A stretch of DNA of 9,708 bases from Chthoniobacterales bacterium (GCA_025980625.1 JAICXG010000100.1:1-9708); one strand, 5' to 3'; positions 1 through 7,299 are shown, counted from the first letter of the stretch. The notes: a model not told the origin generated them from the letters alone. Numbers and translations: made by a program.

Positions 1-1
1 A

Positions 2-496
2 GAGCAGCCAAGCGAAGAGCGGCGTGCGCAGCGAGACGAACAACAACAAGCGCAGGAGGCGCGTCGAGCAGAGCGACCGCAGCAAGCACAAAATCAGCGG
101 GAAGAAAAGCCAGCAGCGCAACAACGGGAGCAAGCTAATCGTCACCGTGCCGAGCCGGAGCAGGCTCAGCAGCGTCGGCCCGAGCAACAGAAACCACAGC
201 CCGAAAACGCGCAAAGAAATCGGACCCAAGAAGCCCGACAACAGCGCGCCCAGGAACAGCGGCAAAGCGAAGCGACCAGACGTCAACAGCCTGAACAAAC
301 GCAGCCTCGCGCCGAACAACCGCAGCGTCAGCGGGCACGACAAGCCCAGGAGCAACCGCGCGAGCGCGCCGAACGACAACAGCGGGCGCAGCCGCAGGAG
401 AAGCGACCTTCCGAACAGGCCGGGCCGCAACGCAAGAGTGGTGAAGAGAACAAGAAGAAGAAGAAAAAGCCCGACGAGGAGCAGCCGAACCCCTGA
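2..496 (+). CDS. Gln/Arg/Glu-rich low-complexity protein, C-terminal part (5' end outside window)
   Basis: An open frame enters from the left edge and ends at TGA 494-496, giving the last 164 residues of a longer protein. About 26% of residues are Gln, 18% Arg and 16% Glu, with scattered Pro and Ala, almost no hydrophobic residues and no aromatic residues. A run of six lysines lies near residues 150-156, followed by an acidic-polar end (PDEEQPNP). Such tails are disordered or extended and highly charged. They often follow a folded domain in secreted or envelope proteins, but that domain is outside the window, so no function can be given. This frame is preferred over the other open frames here because its stop is followed at once by a terminator hairpin and its composition is coherent; the overlapping frames read as Arg/Ser/Asn or Ala/Arg noise. 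I am confident it is coding and ignorant of its role. Confidence 0.72.
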   Translation, partial: EQPSEERRAQRDEQQQAQEARRAERPQQAQNQREEKPAAQQREQANRHRAEPEQAQQRRPEQQKPQPENAQRNRTQEARQQRAQEQRQSEATRRQQPEQTQPRAEQPQRQRARQAQEQPRERAERQQRAQPQEKRPSEQAGPQRKSGEENKKKKKKPDEEQPNP

Positions 497-516
497 CGAG
501 GAGAAGGTTCCAACGA

Positions 517-555
517 CGCACGGCCCCGGGAGAAATCCCGGGGTCGTTCGCTTTT
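517..555 (+). terminator. Hairpin terminator between convergent genes
   Basis: A perfect 8-bp stem CCCCGGGA/TCCCGGGG (524-531 and 536-543) with a GAAA tetraloop is extended by further pairs on both sides (about 517-550) and followed by a short T-rich stretch ending in TTTT at 552-555. It lies 20 bp after the stop of the Gln-rich gene and just beyond the end of asd on the other strand, so it may also serve asd. The T-tract is much better on the plus strand. Confidence 0.7.
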
Positions 556-559
556 GGCC

Positions 560-1558
560 CTAAAGCAATTCCGCAATCTGAACGGCGTTGAGCGCAGCGC
601 CTTTGAGCAATTGGTCGCCTGTGACCCAGAGGCTGAGCCCGTTTTCCAGCGCGCAATCGAGCCGCAGCCGTCCCACCTGACAATGATCCTTTCCCGCGGC
701 CGCCAGCGGGGTCGGATAGCGGTTATTCGCCGGATCGTCAACCAAGTCGAGGCCGGGCGCCTCAGCGAGCACATCGCGCGCGGCATCGAGGGAGACGGGG
801 TGCGTGAATTCGGCGCTCAACGCAACCGAGTGCGCACGATAGACCGGCACGCGCACGCAGGTGATCGAGGCGCGGAATTCCGGCAGGTGCATGATCTTTC
901 GCCCCTCGTTTTGAAATTTCATTTCCTCTCGCGTGTAGCCGTTCTCGCCAAAAGAATCAACGTGAGGCAAGACGTTGAACGCGATGGGGTGTGGGTAGAC
1001 CTCGGGGCGCGCTTCCTCGCCCTTCACGGCGGCCGTGACTTGTCGCCGCAACTCCTCGATCGCGCGCGTTCCCGTGCCCGAGACCGCCTGGTAACTTGCG
1101 CCAAAGACCCGCCGCAAGCCGAACGCGCGATGCAGAGGATAGAGTGCCATCAGCGCTACCGCGGTCGTGCAATTCGGATTGGCAATGAGGCCGCGATGCT
1201 CGCGGACGTCCTGTGGGTTGATCTCGGGAATGATCAGCGGAACATCCGCGTCACTTCGGAAGGCCGAAGAGTTGTCAATCACCTTCGCGCCGCGCGCGCG
1301 GGCAATCGGCGCAAACTCTCTCGCCATCTGCGCCCCGGCACTGAAAAAAGCGAGGTCAATTCCCGCGAAGGAATGTTCGGTGAGCGGCTCGACCGCGAAC
1401 TGGCAGCCGCGGAACTGCAACTTTTTCCCAGCGGATCGCACCGAGGCCAGCAAGCGCAGATCCTTTACGGGAAAATCGCGCCGCTCCAGGACGCGCAGTA
1501 ATTCCAGCCCGACCGCCCCGGTCGCGCCGATGATCGCAACGTGATATTCTTGCGCCAT
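560..1558 (-). CDS. asd: Aspartate-semialdehyde dehydrogenase
   Basis: This enzyme reduces L-aspartyl-4-phosphate to L-aspartate-4-semialdehyde with NADPH in the cytoplasm, the branch-point step for lysine/diaminopimelate, threonine, methionine and isoleucine. The 332-residue product has the usual length. The nucleotide-binding loop GATGAVG is at residues 11-17 of a Rossmann fold. The catalytic cysteine is Cys130 in the NPNCTT motif. SYQAVSGTG (155-163) carries the active-site glutamine (Gln157). The substrate-binding stretch YTREEMKFQNE follows at about 208-218, and RVPVYRAHS (236-244) holds the general-base histidine (His243). The ATG at 1556-1558 gives a normal N-terminus that leads directly into the first beta strand; no strong ribosome binding site precedes it. 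The gene is divergent from the L,D-transpeptidase gene and convergent with the Gln-rich gene, so it is probably transcribed alone. It contains no copy of the CCTAACGA octamer common elsewhere in the window. Confidence 0.97.
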   Translation of the reverse strand: MAQEYHVAIIGATGAVGLELLRVLERRDFPVKDLRLLASVRSAGKKLQFRGCQFAVEPLTEHSFAGIDLAFFSAGAQMAREFAPIARARGAKVIDNSSAFRSDADVPLIIPEINPQDVREHRGLIANPNCTTAVALMALYPLHRAFGLRRVFGASYQAVSGTGTRAIEELRRQVTAAVKGEEARPEVYPHPIAFNVLPHVDSFGENGYTREEMKFQNEGRKIMHLPEFRASITCVRVPVYRAHSVALSAEFTHPVSLDAARDVLAEAPGLDLVDDPANNRYPTPLAAAGKDHCQVGRLRLDCALENGLSLWVTGDQLLKGAALNAVQIAELL

Positions 1559-1559
1559 C

Positions 1560-1581
1560 GCGAGCGCAGCTTATCGCTCGC
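1560..1581. promoter_or_regulatory. Inverted repeat between divergent asd and L,D-transpeptidase genes
   Basis: GCGAGCG (1560-1566) and CGCTCGC (1575-1581) form a perfect 7-bp inverted repeat with an 8-nt spacer. It fills most of the 31 bp between two divergent start codons. It could be an operator shared by both genes or a hairpin in the asd leader. In GC-rich DNA a 7-bp match can also be chance. Confidence 0.3.
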
Positions 1582-1589
1582 ATTTTGAG

Positions 1590-2051
1590 ATGCAAACGAG
1601 CGAACCAATGGTGCGCATTTCAATTCGCGACCAGCGCCTCGATCTCCTATCAGGCGACGAAGTCGTGGCCAGCTACCCTGTCTCGACCTCGCGATTCGGT
1701 CTTGGTTCGGAAGAGGGAAGCTTTAAGACGCCGCTTGGCCGCTTCCGGATCGCGGAGAAGATCGGCGCCGACATGCCGCTCGGGACGATCTTCCGAGGAC
1801 GAGTGCCGCTCGCGCCCGTTGATCCGTTGCCGCAGACCGAGGACTTGATCACGACCCGGATCCTCTGGCTCGACGGTCTCGAGGAGCACAACGCCAACAC
1901 CCGCGCTCGTTTCATTTATATCCACGGCACCAAGCACGAGGAGGAGATTGGCCAGCCAGCGAGCCACGGCTGTGTGCGGATGCGGAACGTAGACGTGGCC
2001 GACCTCTTCGACCGCATACCGGTCGGCGCGGAGGTTCGTATCGAGACCTAG
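1590..2051 (+). CDS. L,D-transpeptidase family protein (YkuD/ErfK domain)
   Basis: The 153-residue product is essentially a single YkuD catalytic domain. Family members with a Cys active site cross-link peptidoglycan or attach proteins to it through meso-diaminopimelate. The conserved histidine lies in IHGT (111-114) and the catalytic cysteine is Cys128 in SHGCVRM (125-131). The upstream YPVSTS and FKTPLGRF segments (about 29-34 and 45-52) are also typical. There is no signal peptide, LysM or other wall-binding domain, so export is unexplained; compact leaderless YkuD proteins of this type are known in other bacteria. The start is uncertain: ATG 1590 gives 153 residues, while ATG 1608 gives MVRISIRDQRL, which resembles the usual N-terminus of this subfamily. 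Neither has a clear Shine-Dalgarno site. The gene is divergent from asd, and a separate lipoprotein gene follows after 99 bp. Confidence 0.9.
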   Translation: MQTSEPMVRISIRDQRLDLLSGDEVVASYPVSTSRFGLGSEEGSFKTPLGRFRIAEKIGADMPLGTIFRGRVPLAPVDPLPQTEDLITTRILWLDGLEEHNANTRARFIYIHGTKHEEEIGQPASHGCVRMRNVDVADLFDRIPVGAEVRIET

Positions 2052-2085
2052 AGAAACGACCTACAAAAAAAGCCCGAGAAATTCG

Positions 2086-2114
2086 TTGCGCGCACTGGGT
2101 TCCCCGCCTAAACA
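2086..2114 (+). promoter_or_regulatory. Possible sigma-70-type promoter for the small lipoprotein gene
   Basis: TTGCGC (2086-2091) and TAAACA (2109-2114) are separated by the ideal 17 bp and lie 36 bp before the lipoprotein start. The matches to consensus are only 4/6 and 3/6, so this is a candidate only. It is the best such pair I see in this 99-bp gap. Confidence 0.28.
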
Positions 2115-2135
2115 GTCGGCAGCAACCTGCAACGG

Positions 2136-2142
2136 AAGGAGG
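2136..2142 (+). promoter_or_regulatory. Strong Shine-Dalgarno site (AAGGAGG)
   Basis: AAGGAGG lies 8 nt before ATG 2151, close to the optimum sequence and spacing. It is the strongest ribosome binding site in the window and fixes the start of the 42-residue lipoprotein. Confidence 0.85.
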
Positions 2143-2150
2143 CGAGTTTA

Positions 2151-2279
2151 ATGGTGAAATTTGTTAAATTGATCATGATCATAGCCGTGGCCGCCGGCGC
2201 CCTGAGCCTGGGTGCTTGCGCACAGAAAAAGGAGTCGATGGCGACGCAATCGAGCGCGACCACCGGATACTCCAAGTAA
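2151..2279 (+). CDS. Small predicted lipoprotein, entericidin-like size (42 aa)
   Basis: The gene encodes 42 residues starting MVKFVKLIMIIAVAAGALSL. A short basic N-region (Lys3, Lys6) and a hydrophobic core to about residue 20 lead into a lipobox LGAC, with Cys23 as the expected lipidated residue. After cleavage a 20-residue hydrophilic peptide rich in Ser, Thr, Lys and Gln would remain, ending GYSK. The residue after Cys is Ala rather than Asp, which in enterobacteria would favour outer-membrane sorting; whether that rule holds here is unknown. The near-perfect ribosome binding site and the private terminator 46 bp downstream indicate a short, probably well-expressed monocistronic message. 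The size and design resemble entericidin-type lipoproteins, but no sequence homology can be claimed. Confidence 0.85.
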   Translation: MVKFVKLIMIIAVAAGALSLGACAQKKESMATQSSATTGYSK

Positions 2280-2324
2280 ACGAGCCACCGGCGGTTCGCC
2301 TCCGACCGGAAACTTTAACCCAAG

Positions 2325-2362
2325 AGGCCAGGCCGCTTGCTGCGGCTTGGCCTTTTTCTTTT
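2325..2362 (+). terminator. Rho-independent terminator after the small lipoprotein gene
   Basis: A 12-bp stem (2325-2336 with 2342-2353, one G-U pair, 5-nt loop TTGCT) is followed immediately by TTTTTCTTTT. This is a textbook intrinsic terminator. It isolates the lipoprotein transcript from hutH, so the hut promoter should lie in 2363-2427. A small perfect hairpin, GGCGG-TT-CCGCC (2365-2376), follows it, and I see no convincing promoter boxes in the rest of that stretch. Confidence 0.92.
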
Positions 2363-2427
2363 CCGGCGGTTCCGCCAAGGCAGCGCGGGGTGGAATTATC
2401 GGGCGCATTTCGTAGTGTTGCGCTCTC

Positions 2428-3942
2428 ATGCTTCGGCTCAACGGACACCCTTTGTCACTCGCGCAAATTGCGCGGGTCGCCCTTGAGCATGAGTCGGTTG
2501 AAATCGCCGCGGAAGCTCGCGCTGCCGTCAGTGCATCGCGGCGCGTGGTCGAGCAAATCGTGGCCCAGCGTGAAGTCATCTACGGCGTCAGCACGGGATT
2601 CGGCAAGCTCTCCGACGTGCACATTCCGCCGGACAAACTCGAGCAGCTTCAGGTCAATCTCGTGCGCAGCCATGCCTGCGGCGTCGGCCGGCCGCTGTCC
2701 GAGCCGGAAGTCCGCGCCATGATGCTGCTCCGGGCGAATGTTCTGACCCTCGGGTTCAGCGGGATCCGCGTCGCAGTCATCCGGCTGCTCGTCGAGATGC
2801 TAAATCGCCGTGTTGCGCCAGTGATTCCAGAGAAAGGCTCGGTCGGAGCGAGCGGCGACCTCGCACCGCTGGCACATCTGGCGTTGGCACTTCTCGGGGA
2901 GGGCGACGCCTTTTTCGAGGGCAAACGAATGGCGGCGGCCGACGCGCTGAAGCTCGCCGGTCTCCAATCGACCGACCTCCAGGCCAAGGAAGGTCTGGCG
3001 TTGCTCAACGGCACTCAAGCGATGCACGCCGTCGGCGGGCTCGCGCTCTGGCGCGCGCAGCGGCTCGCGCAAGTCGCCGATGTCGCGGGGGCGATGACGC
3101 TTGAGGCGCTCAAGGGTACCCCGGTCGCGTTTGACGAACGCATCCACAATGCGCGGCCGCATCCCGGACAGATCACGGTGGCGCGGCATTTGCGTGAACT
3201 TTTGCGCGACAGCGAGATTCGGGCGTCGCACCTCGAGGGCGATTCGCGGGTGCAGGACGCCTACAGTTTGCGTTGCATCCCGCAGGTGCACGGCGCGGTC
3301 CGCGGTGCGCTCGCGCACTGCGAGGAAGTGCTCGCGATTGAATCCGGTTCGGCGACCGATAACCCACTCGTCTTCGTCGACAACGGCGACGTTCTTTCCG
3401 GCGGCAACTTTCACGGCGCGCCGCTCGCTCTCGCGCTCGACTACGCGGCGATCGCGCTTACCGATCTCATGAGCATCAGCGAACGCCGGATCGATCGCCT
3501 AACGAATCCAGACATGAACGAAGGCCTGCCCGCCTTTCTTGCCCAGCATCCCGGGATGCAGTCCGGCTTCATGATTCCGCATGTCGTCGCGGTCGCCTTG
3601 CTCAACGAAGCCAAGGTGCTGGCGCATCCGGCGAGCATCGACAATTTGCCTACCTCAGCGGGGAAGGAAGATCACGTCTCGATGGGCATGACCGCCGCGC
3701 TGAAGTTGCGCAGCATTGTCGAAAATGCCGAGCACCTGCTGGCTATCGAGCTGCTCGCCGCCGCCGAGGGTCTGGAATTTCGGCGGCCGCTCCGCGCAGG
3801 TGCCGGAGTGGAGCGGGCTTTCGCGCAGTTGCGCGCGATCGCGCCGCGGCTGGAGGAGGACCGCGTCCTCGCGCCGGACATCGAACGAGTTGCAGAAGCG
3901 ATTCGTGTCGGAAAATTCGAGTGCGAGGAGGAACAGTCATGA
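2428..3942 (+). CDS. hutH: Histidine ammonia-lyase (histidase)
   Basis: Histidase converts L-histidine to trans-urocanate and ammonia, the first step of histidine degradation, as a cytoplasmic homotetramer. The 504-residue length is typical. The Ala141-Ser142-Gly143 triad in GSVGASGDLAPLAH (137-150) is the precursor of the self-formed MIO electrophile. Tyr52 in IYGVSTGFG is the conserved catalytic tyrosine. QDAYSLRCIPQVHG (276-289), GNFHG (326-330) and the late Glu414 in GKEDHVSM are further family hallmarks. Histidase is favoured over Phe/Tyr lyases because of the hut neighbours. The ATG at 2428 gives a normal N-terminus (MLRLNGHPLSL) but lacks a good ribosome binding site. The stop overlaps the hutU start by 4 bp. 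One CCTAACGA octamer (3498-3505) falls in the RLTN codons; the first kilobase of the gene has none. Confidence 0.97.
   Translation: MLRLNGHPLSLAQIARVALEHESVEIAAEARAAVSASRRVVEQIVAQREVIYGVSTGFGKLSDVHIPPDKLEQLQVNLVRSHACGVGRPLSEPEVRAMMLLRANVLTLGFSGIRVAVIRLLVEMLNRRVAPVIPEKGSVGASGDLAPLAHLALALLGEGDAFFEGKRMAAADALKLAGLQSTDLQAKEGLALLNGTQAMHAVGGLALWRAQRLAQVADVAGAMTLEALKGTPVAFDERIHNARPHPGQITVARHLRELLRDSEIRASHLEGDSRVQDAYSLRCIPQVHGAVRGALAHCEEVLAIESGSATDNPLVFVDNGDVLSGGNFHGAPLALALDYAAIALTDLMSISERRIDRLTNPDMNEGLPAFLAQHPGMQSGFMIPHVVAVALLNEAKVLAHPASIDNLPTSAGKEDHVSMGMTAALKLRSIVENAEHLLAIELLAAAEGLEFRRPLRAGAGVERAFAQLRAIAPRLEEDRVLAPDIERVAEAIRVGKFECEEEQS
3926..3931 (+). promoter_or_regulatory. Shine-Dalgarno site AGGAGG deciding the hutU start
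   Basis: AGGAGG lies inside the last codons of hutH, 7 nt before ATG 3939. This favours ATG 3939 over the in-frame GTG at 3921, and it points to translational coupling with hutH through the ATGA overlap (3939-3942). Confidence 0.85.
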
Positions 3943-5591
3943 GCAGGAAAGTCATTCGCGCCCCGCGCGGCCAGGAGATGAGCTGCAAAGGCTGGCAGCA
4001 GGAAGCCGCCATGCGCATGCTGATGAACAACCTCGATCCCGAGGTCGCCGAGAAACCGGAAAACCTTATCGTCTATGGCGGGACTGGGCGGGCCGCGCGC
4101 AGCTGGGAAGCATTTGACGCGATCGTCAGGTCGCTGCGTGACTTGGAGAACGACGAGACGCTACTCGTGCAGTCGGGCAAACCAGTTGGCGTTTTTCGCA
4201 CGCACGACGAAGCGCCGCGCGTGCTGATTGCGAACTCGAATCTGGTCGGCCATTGGTCGAATTACGCGGAATTCAACCGGCTGGAAAAACTTGGCCTAAC
4301 GATGTATGGCCAAATGACGGCCGGCTCCTGGATCTACATCGCGAGCCAGGGAATTGTGCAGGGCACTTTTGAGACTTTCGCCGCCGCCGGAGTAAAACAT
4401 TTCGGCGGCTCGCTCGAAGGCAAGTTGCTCGTGACCGGCGGGCTGGGCGGAATGGGGGGCGCGCAACCGCTCGCCGCGACCATGAACGGCGCGCGCTGTC
4501 TCGGGATCGAAGTCGATCCGGCGCGGATCGAGAAGCGCCTAACGAGCGGCTATTGCGATAAAATCGCCTGGTCGCTCGATGAAGCGCTCAAGCTTCTCGA
4601 AACCAAAAACGCGATTTCGGTCGGCCTGGTTGGGAATTGCGCCGACGTTCTGCCTGAAATGGCGCGGCGCGGGATTGTGCCCGATGTTTTGACCGACCAA
4701 ACGAGCGCGCACGACGCCCTCAACGGCTATGTGCCTAACGAGATGTCGCTCGAAGAAGCGCTCCAGTTGCGCGCTCAGAACCCGGACGAATACATCAAGC
4801 GGTCGATGGCCGCGATGGCGCAGCACGTTGAAGCCATGCTCGCGTTGCAGAAAAAAGGCGCGGTGACATTCGACTACGGCAACAACATTCGCACGCAGGC
4901 GAAGAAAGCCGGCTGCGAGAACGCATTCGATATTCCCGGTTTCGTTCCGGAATACATTCGGCCGCTCTTCTGCGAAGGAAAAGGTCCCTTCCGCTGGGTC
5001 GCGCTGAGCGGTGATCCGAACGACATCGCCCGCACCGACCGGCTCGCGCTCGATCTTTTCCCGAAGAACGAGATCCTCTCCCGCTGGATGAAGCTGGCGC
5101 AGGAGCGAATCCATTTCCAGGGTCTGCCGGCGCGCATCTGCTGGCTCGGCTACGGTGAACGGGCCGAGTTCGGAGTGGCGATGAACGAACTCGTTAGGCG
5201 GGGCGAGATTTCTGCACCAATCGTGATCGGCCGCGACCACCTCGACACCGGCTCAGTCGCTTCGCCATTCCGCGAAACTGAAGGCATGATCGACGGCAGC
5301 GATGCGATTGCCGACTGGCCGTTGCTCAACGCGCTTGTCAACACCGCCGCCGGCGCTTCGTGGGTTTCGATTCATAACGGAGGCGGCGTCGGGATTGGCT
5401 ACTCGCAACACGCCGGCATGGTCGTGGTGGCCGACGGGACAGATGACGCCAAACGCCGTCTTGAGCGCGTCCTGACGAGCGATCCGGGCATGGGCATCAT
5501 CCGCCATGCCGACGCCGGTTATTCGCGCGCCATCAACTTTGCTCGCGAGCACAAGATTAAGATTCCAATGCCGCCAAAGGCACGCGACTAA
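3939..5591 (+). CDS. hutU: Urocanate hydratase (urocanase)
   Basis: Urocanase adds water to urocanate to form 4-imidazolone-5-propionate, using tightly bound NAD+ as an electrophile rather than as a redox carrier. From ATG 3939 the product has 550 residues, normal for the family. Conserved blocks are YGGTGRAARSW (46-56), YGQMTAGSW (123-131), the NAD-binding glycine-rich GGLGGMGGAQPLA (167-179), GNCADVLPEM (232-241), FDYGNNIR (311-318), ARICWLGYGER with the conserved Cys401 (398-408), GRDHLDTGSVASPFRETEGM (431-450) and HNGGGVGIGYSQHAG (479-493). The start overlaps the end of hutH (ATGA), and ftcD follows after 17 bp. Four exact CCTAACGA octamers lie inside the gene (4295, 4538, 4734, and 5191 on the minus strand). 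A one-mismatch copy spans its TAA stop. Confidence 0.98.
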   Translation: MSRKVIRAPRGQEMSCKGWQQEAAMRMLMNNLDPEVAEKPENLIVYGGTGRAARSWEAFDAIVRSLRDLENDETLLVQSGKPVGVFRTHDEAPRVLIANSNLVGHWSNYAEFNRLEKLGLTMYGQMTAGSWIYIASQGIVQGTFETFAAAGVKHFGGSLEGKLLVTGGLGGMGGAQPLAATMNGARCLGIEVDPARIEKRLTSGYCDKIAWSLDEALKLLETKNAISVGLVGNCADVLPEMARRGIVPDVLTDQTSAHDALNGYVPNEMSLEEALQLRAQNPDEYIKRSMAAMAQHVEAMLALQKKGAVTFDYGNNIRTQAKKAGCENAFDIPGFVPEYIRPLFCEGKGPFRWVALSGDPNDIARTDRLALDLFPKNEILSRWMKLAQERIHFQGLPARICWLGYGERAEFGVAMNELVRRGEISAPIVIGRDHLDTGSVASPFRETEGMIDGSDAIADWPLLNALVNTAAGASWVSIHNGGGVGIGYSQHAGMVVVADGTDDAKRRLERVLTSDPGMGIIRHADAGYSRAINFAREHKIKIPMPPKARD

Positions 5592-5608
5592 CGAGGCTTG
5601 GAGCGGCG

Positions 5609-7297
5609 ATGAAACAACTGATCGAATGCGTTCCCAACTTTTCCGAAGGGCGCGATCTCGGCGTGATCCGGCAGATCACGGACGCGATTGAGAGCGCGGA
5701 AGGAGTTTCACTTCTCGACGTTGATCCCGGCGCGAGTACCAACCGCACCGTCGTGACCTTTGTCGGCGCGCCCGAGGCGGTGGTGGAAGGCGCCTTTCGC
5801 GGAATCAAGAAGGCGGCCGAGCTGATCGACATGCGCAAGCACAAGGGAGCGCATCCCCGGATGGGCGCGACCGATGTTTGTCCATTTATTCCGGTGAGCG
5901 ATGTCAGCTGGGAGGAAGCGATCGAGTGCGCGCGGTCGTTAGGCAAACGCGTCGCCGAGGAGCTCAAGATCCCGGTCTATCTCTACGAGAGGGCGGCGAG
6001 CAGCCCGGCGCGCGCGAACCTCTCCATCATTCGCGCCGGTGAGTACGAAGGCTTTTTCGAAAAAATCAAGCAGCCGCAGTGGAAACCGGATTTCGGTCCG
6101 GCGGTGTTCAACGAGCGGTCCGGCGCGACGGTGATTGGGGCGCGCGATTTTCTTGTCGCCTACAACGTTAATCTCAACACCAAGTCCGTCCGGCGCGCCA
6201 ACTCGGTCGCGTTCGATGTACGCGAACAAGGGCGAATCAAGACCGAAGACGGCACGCCCGGAGGAAAGAAAGTGCTGGACGAAAAAGGCGAGCCGGTGCG
6301 GATCCCGGGGATGCTCAAGCACGTCAAGGGCATCGGCTGGTATGTCGAGGAATACGGCATCGCCCAGGTCTCGATGAACCTAACGAACATAAGTGAGACG
6401 CCGCTGCATGCCGCCTTCGATGGCTGCTGCAAATCGGCCGAGCAGCGCGGGCTGCGCGTCACCGGCTCGGAAGTGGTCGGGATGTTGCCAAAGAAGTGTT
6501 TGATCGATGCCGGTCGTTATTTTTTGCGCAAACAACAATGGTCGGAAGGCGCGGCGGAGGAAGAGCTGATCGATCTGGCGATTCGCTCGATGGGCTTGAG
6601 CGAGTTGAAGCCGTGCGATCCGAAGGAAAAGGTGATCGAATACCGGATCGAAAAGACGGCAGGAAAGTCGCTCGTTAGGCTGAATCTGCGCCAGTTTTGC
6701 AACGAGACCTTGAGCGATTCTCCAGCGCCGGGCGGCGGGTCGGTCGCAGCCCTGATGGGTGCGCTTGGCGCGTCGTTAGGCGGGATGGTCGCGAACCTCT
6801 CGGCCGGCAAACGCGGGTGGGAGGAGAAGCTGCCATTCTTCAGCGAGTGGGCGGTGAAAGCGCAGCAACTCAAGGATGAATTGCTCTGCCTCGTCGACGA
6901 AGACACGGCTGCCTTCAACAAAGTGATGGCGGCTTTTGGCTTGCCGAAGGATTCACCGGAGGAAAAGGCTGCGCGGATGAAAGCGATCCAGGGAGCCAAC
7001 GAGTACGCCGCCGAGATTCCGCTCAAAGTGATGGAGACGGCGAGCCGGTCGTACGACCTGCTAAAGGAGATGGCGGAGAAAGGAAATCCGGCGTCAATCT
7101 CCGATGTCGGTGTCGGGTTGCTGGCGACGAGGACCTGCATCGAAGGCGCGGGAATGAATGTGCGGATCAACTTGTCGGGCTTGAAGGACGAAAACGTCAA
7201 AGCCGCTTTGCGGGGCCGAATGAGCCGGTTAAGCGCGGAATCCGAAGCGCGCTACAAGGCCGCGCGCGATTGGGTGGAACGAAAGCTCCAAGGCTAG
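5609..7297 (+). CDS. ftcD: Bifunctional glutamate formiminotransferase / formimino-THF cyclodeaminase
   Basis: The enzyme transfers the formimino group of N-formiminoglutamate to tetrahydrofolate, releasing glutamate, and then cyclises 5-formimino-THF to 5,10-methenyl-THF and ammonia. Its 562 residues match the fused animal-type architecture. The formiminotransferase part (about 1-330) begins CVPNFSEGRD (7-16), has the expected catalytic His82 in KGAHPRMGATD (79-89) and continues through DFLVAYNVNL (180-189) and RIPGMLKHVKGIG (231-243). The cyclodeaminase part (about 355-560) has PAPGGGSVAA (372-381), the acidic DEDTAAF (430-436) and NPASISDVGVG (493-503). A GGAG lies 5 nt before the ATG, and hutU ends 17 bp upstream. 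Its presence replaces the hutG or hutF-hutG routes and links histidine breakdown to one-carbon metabolism. Four exact CCTAACGA octamers occur inside (5936, 6379, 6672, 6773). Confidence 0.96.
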   Translation: MKQLIECVPNFSEGRDLGVIRQITDAIESAEGVSLLDVDPGASTNRTVVTFVGAPEAVVEGAFRGIKKAAELIDMRKHKGAHPRMGATDVCPFIPVSDVSWEEAIECARSLGKRVAEELKIPVYLYERAASSPARANLSIIRAGEYEGFFEKIKQPQWKPDFGPAVFNERSGATVIGARDFLVAYNVNLNTKSVRRANSVAFDVREQGRIKTEDGTPGGKKVLDEKGEPVRIPGMLKHVKGIGWYVEEYGIAQVSMNLTNISETPLHAAFDGCCKSAEQRGLRVTGSEVVGMLPKKCLIDAGRYFLRKQQWSEGAAEEELIDLAIRSMGLSELKPCDPKEKVIEYRIEKTAGKSLVRLNLRQFCNETLSDSPAPGGGSVAALMGALGASLGGMVANLSAGKRGWEEKLPFFSEWAVKAQQLKDELLCLVDEDTAAFNKVMAAFGLPKDSPEEKAARMKAIQGANEYAAEIPLKVMETASRSYDLLKEMAEKGNPASISDVGVGLLATRTCIEGAGMNVRINLSGLKDENVKAALRGRMSRLSAESEARYKAARDWVERKLQG

Positions 7298-7299
7298 CC

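Noticed and set aside
24..786. Several long open frames overlap the Gln-rich gene and the start of the asd region on both strands (24-563 +, 135-683 -, 328-786 -, 554-1501 +).
   Set aside because: They are Arg/Ser/Ala-rich out-of-frame readings of GC-rich coding DNA, cross the terminator hairpin or run antisense to clear genes, and have no recognisable domain.
3921..3938. In-frame GTG at 3921 as an earlier start for hutU.
   Set aside because: The AGGAGG ribosome binding site lies between it and ATG 3939, and urocanases normally begin close to the ATG-derived N-terminus.
4539..5240. Long minus-strand open frame (233 codons) antisense to hutU.
   Set aside because: It is the typical mirror frame of a high-GC gene; it lacks family motifs and a ribosome binding site, while hutU motifs are intact throughout.
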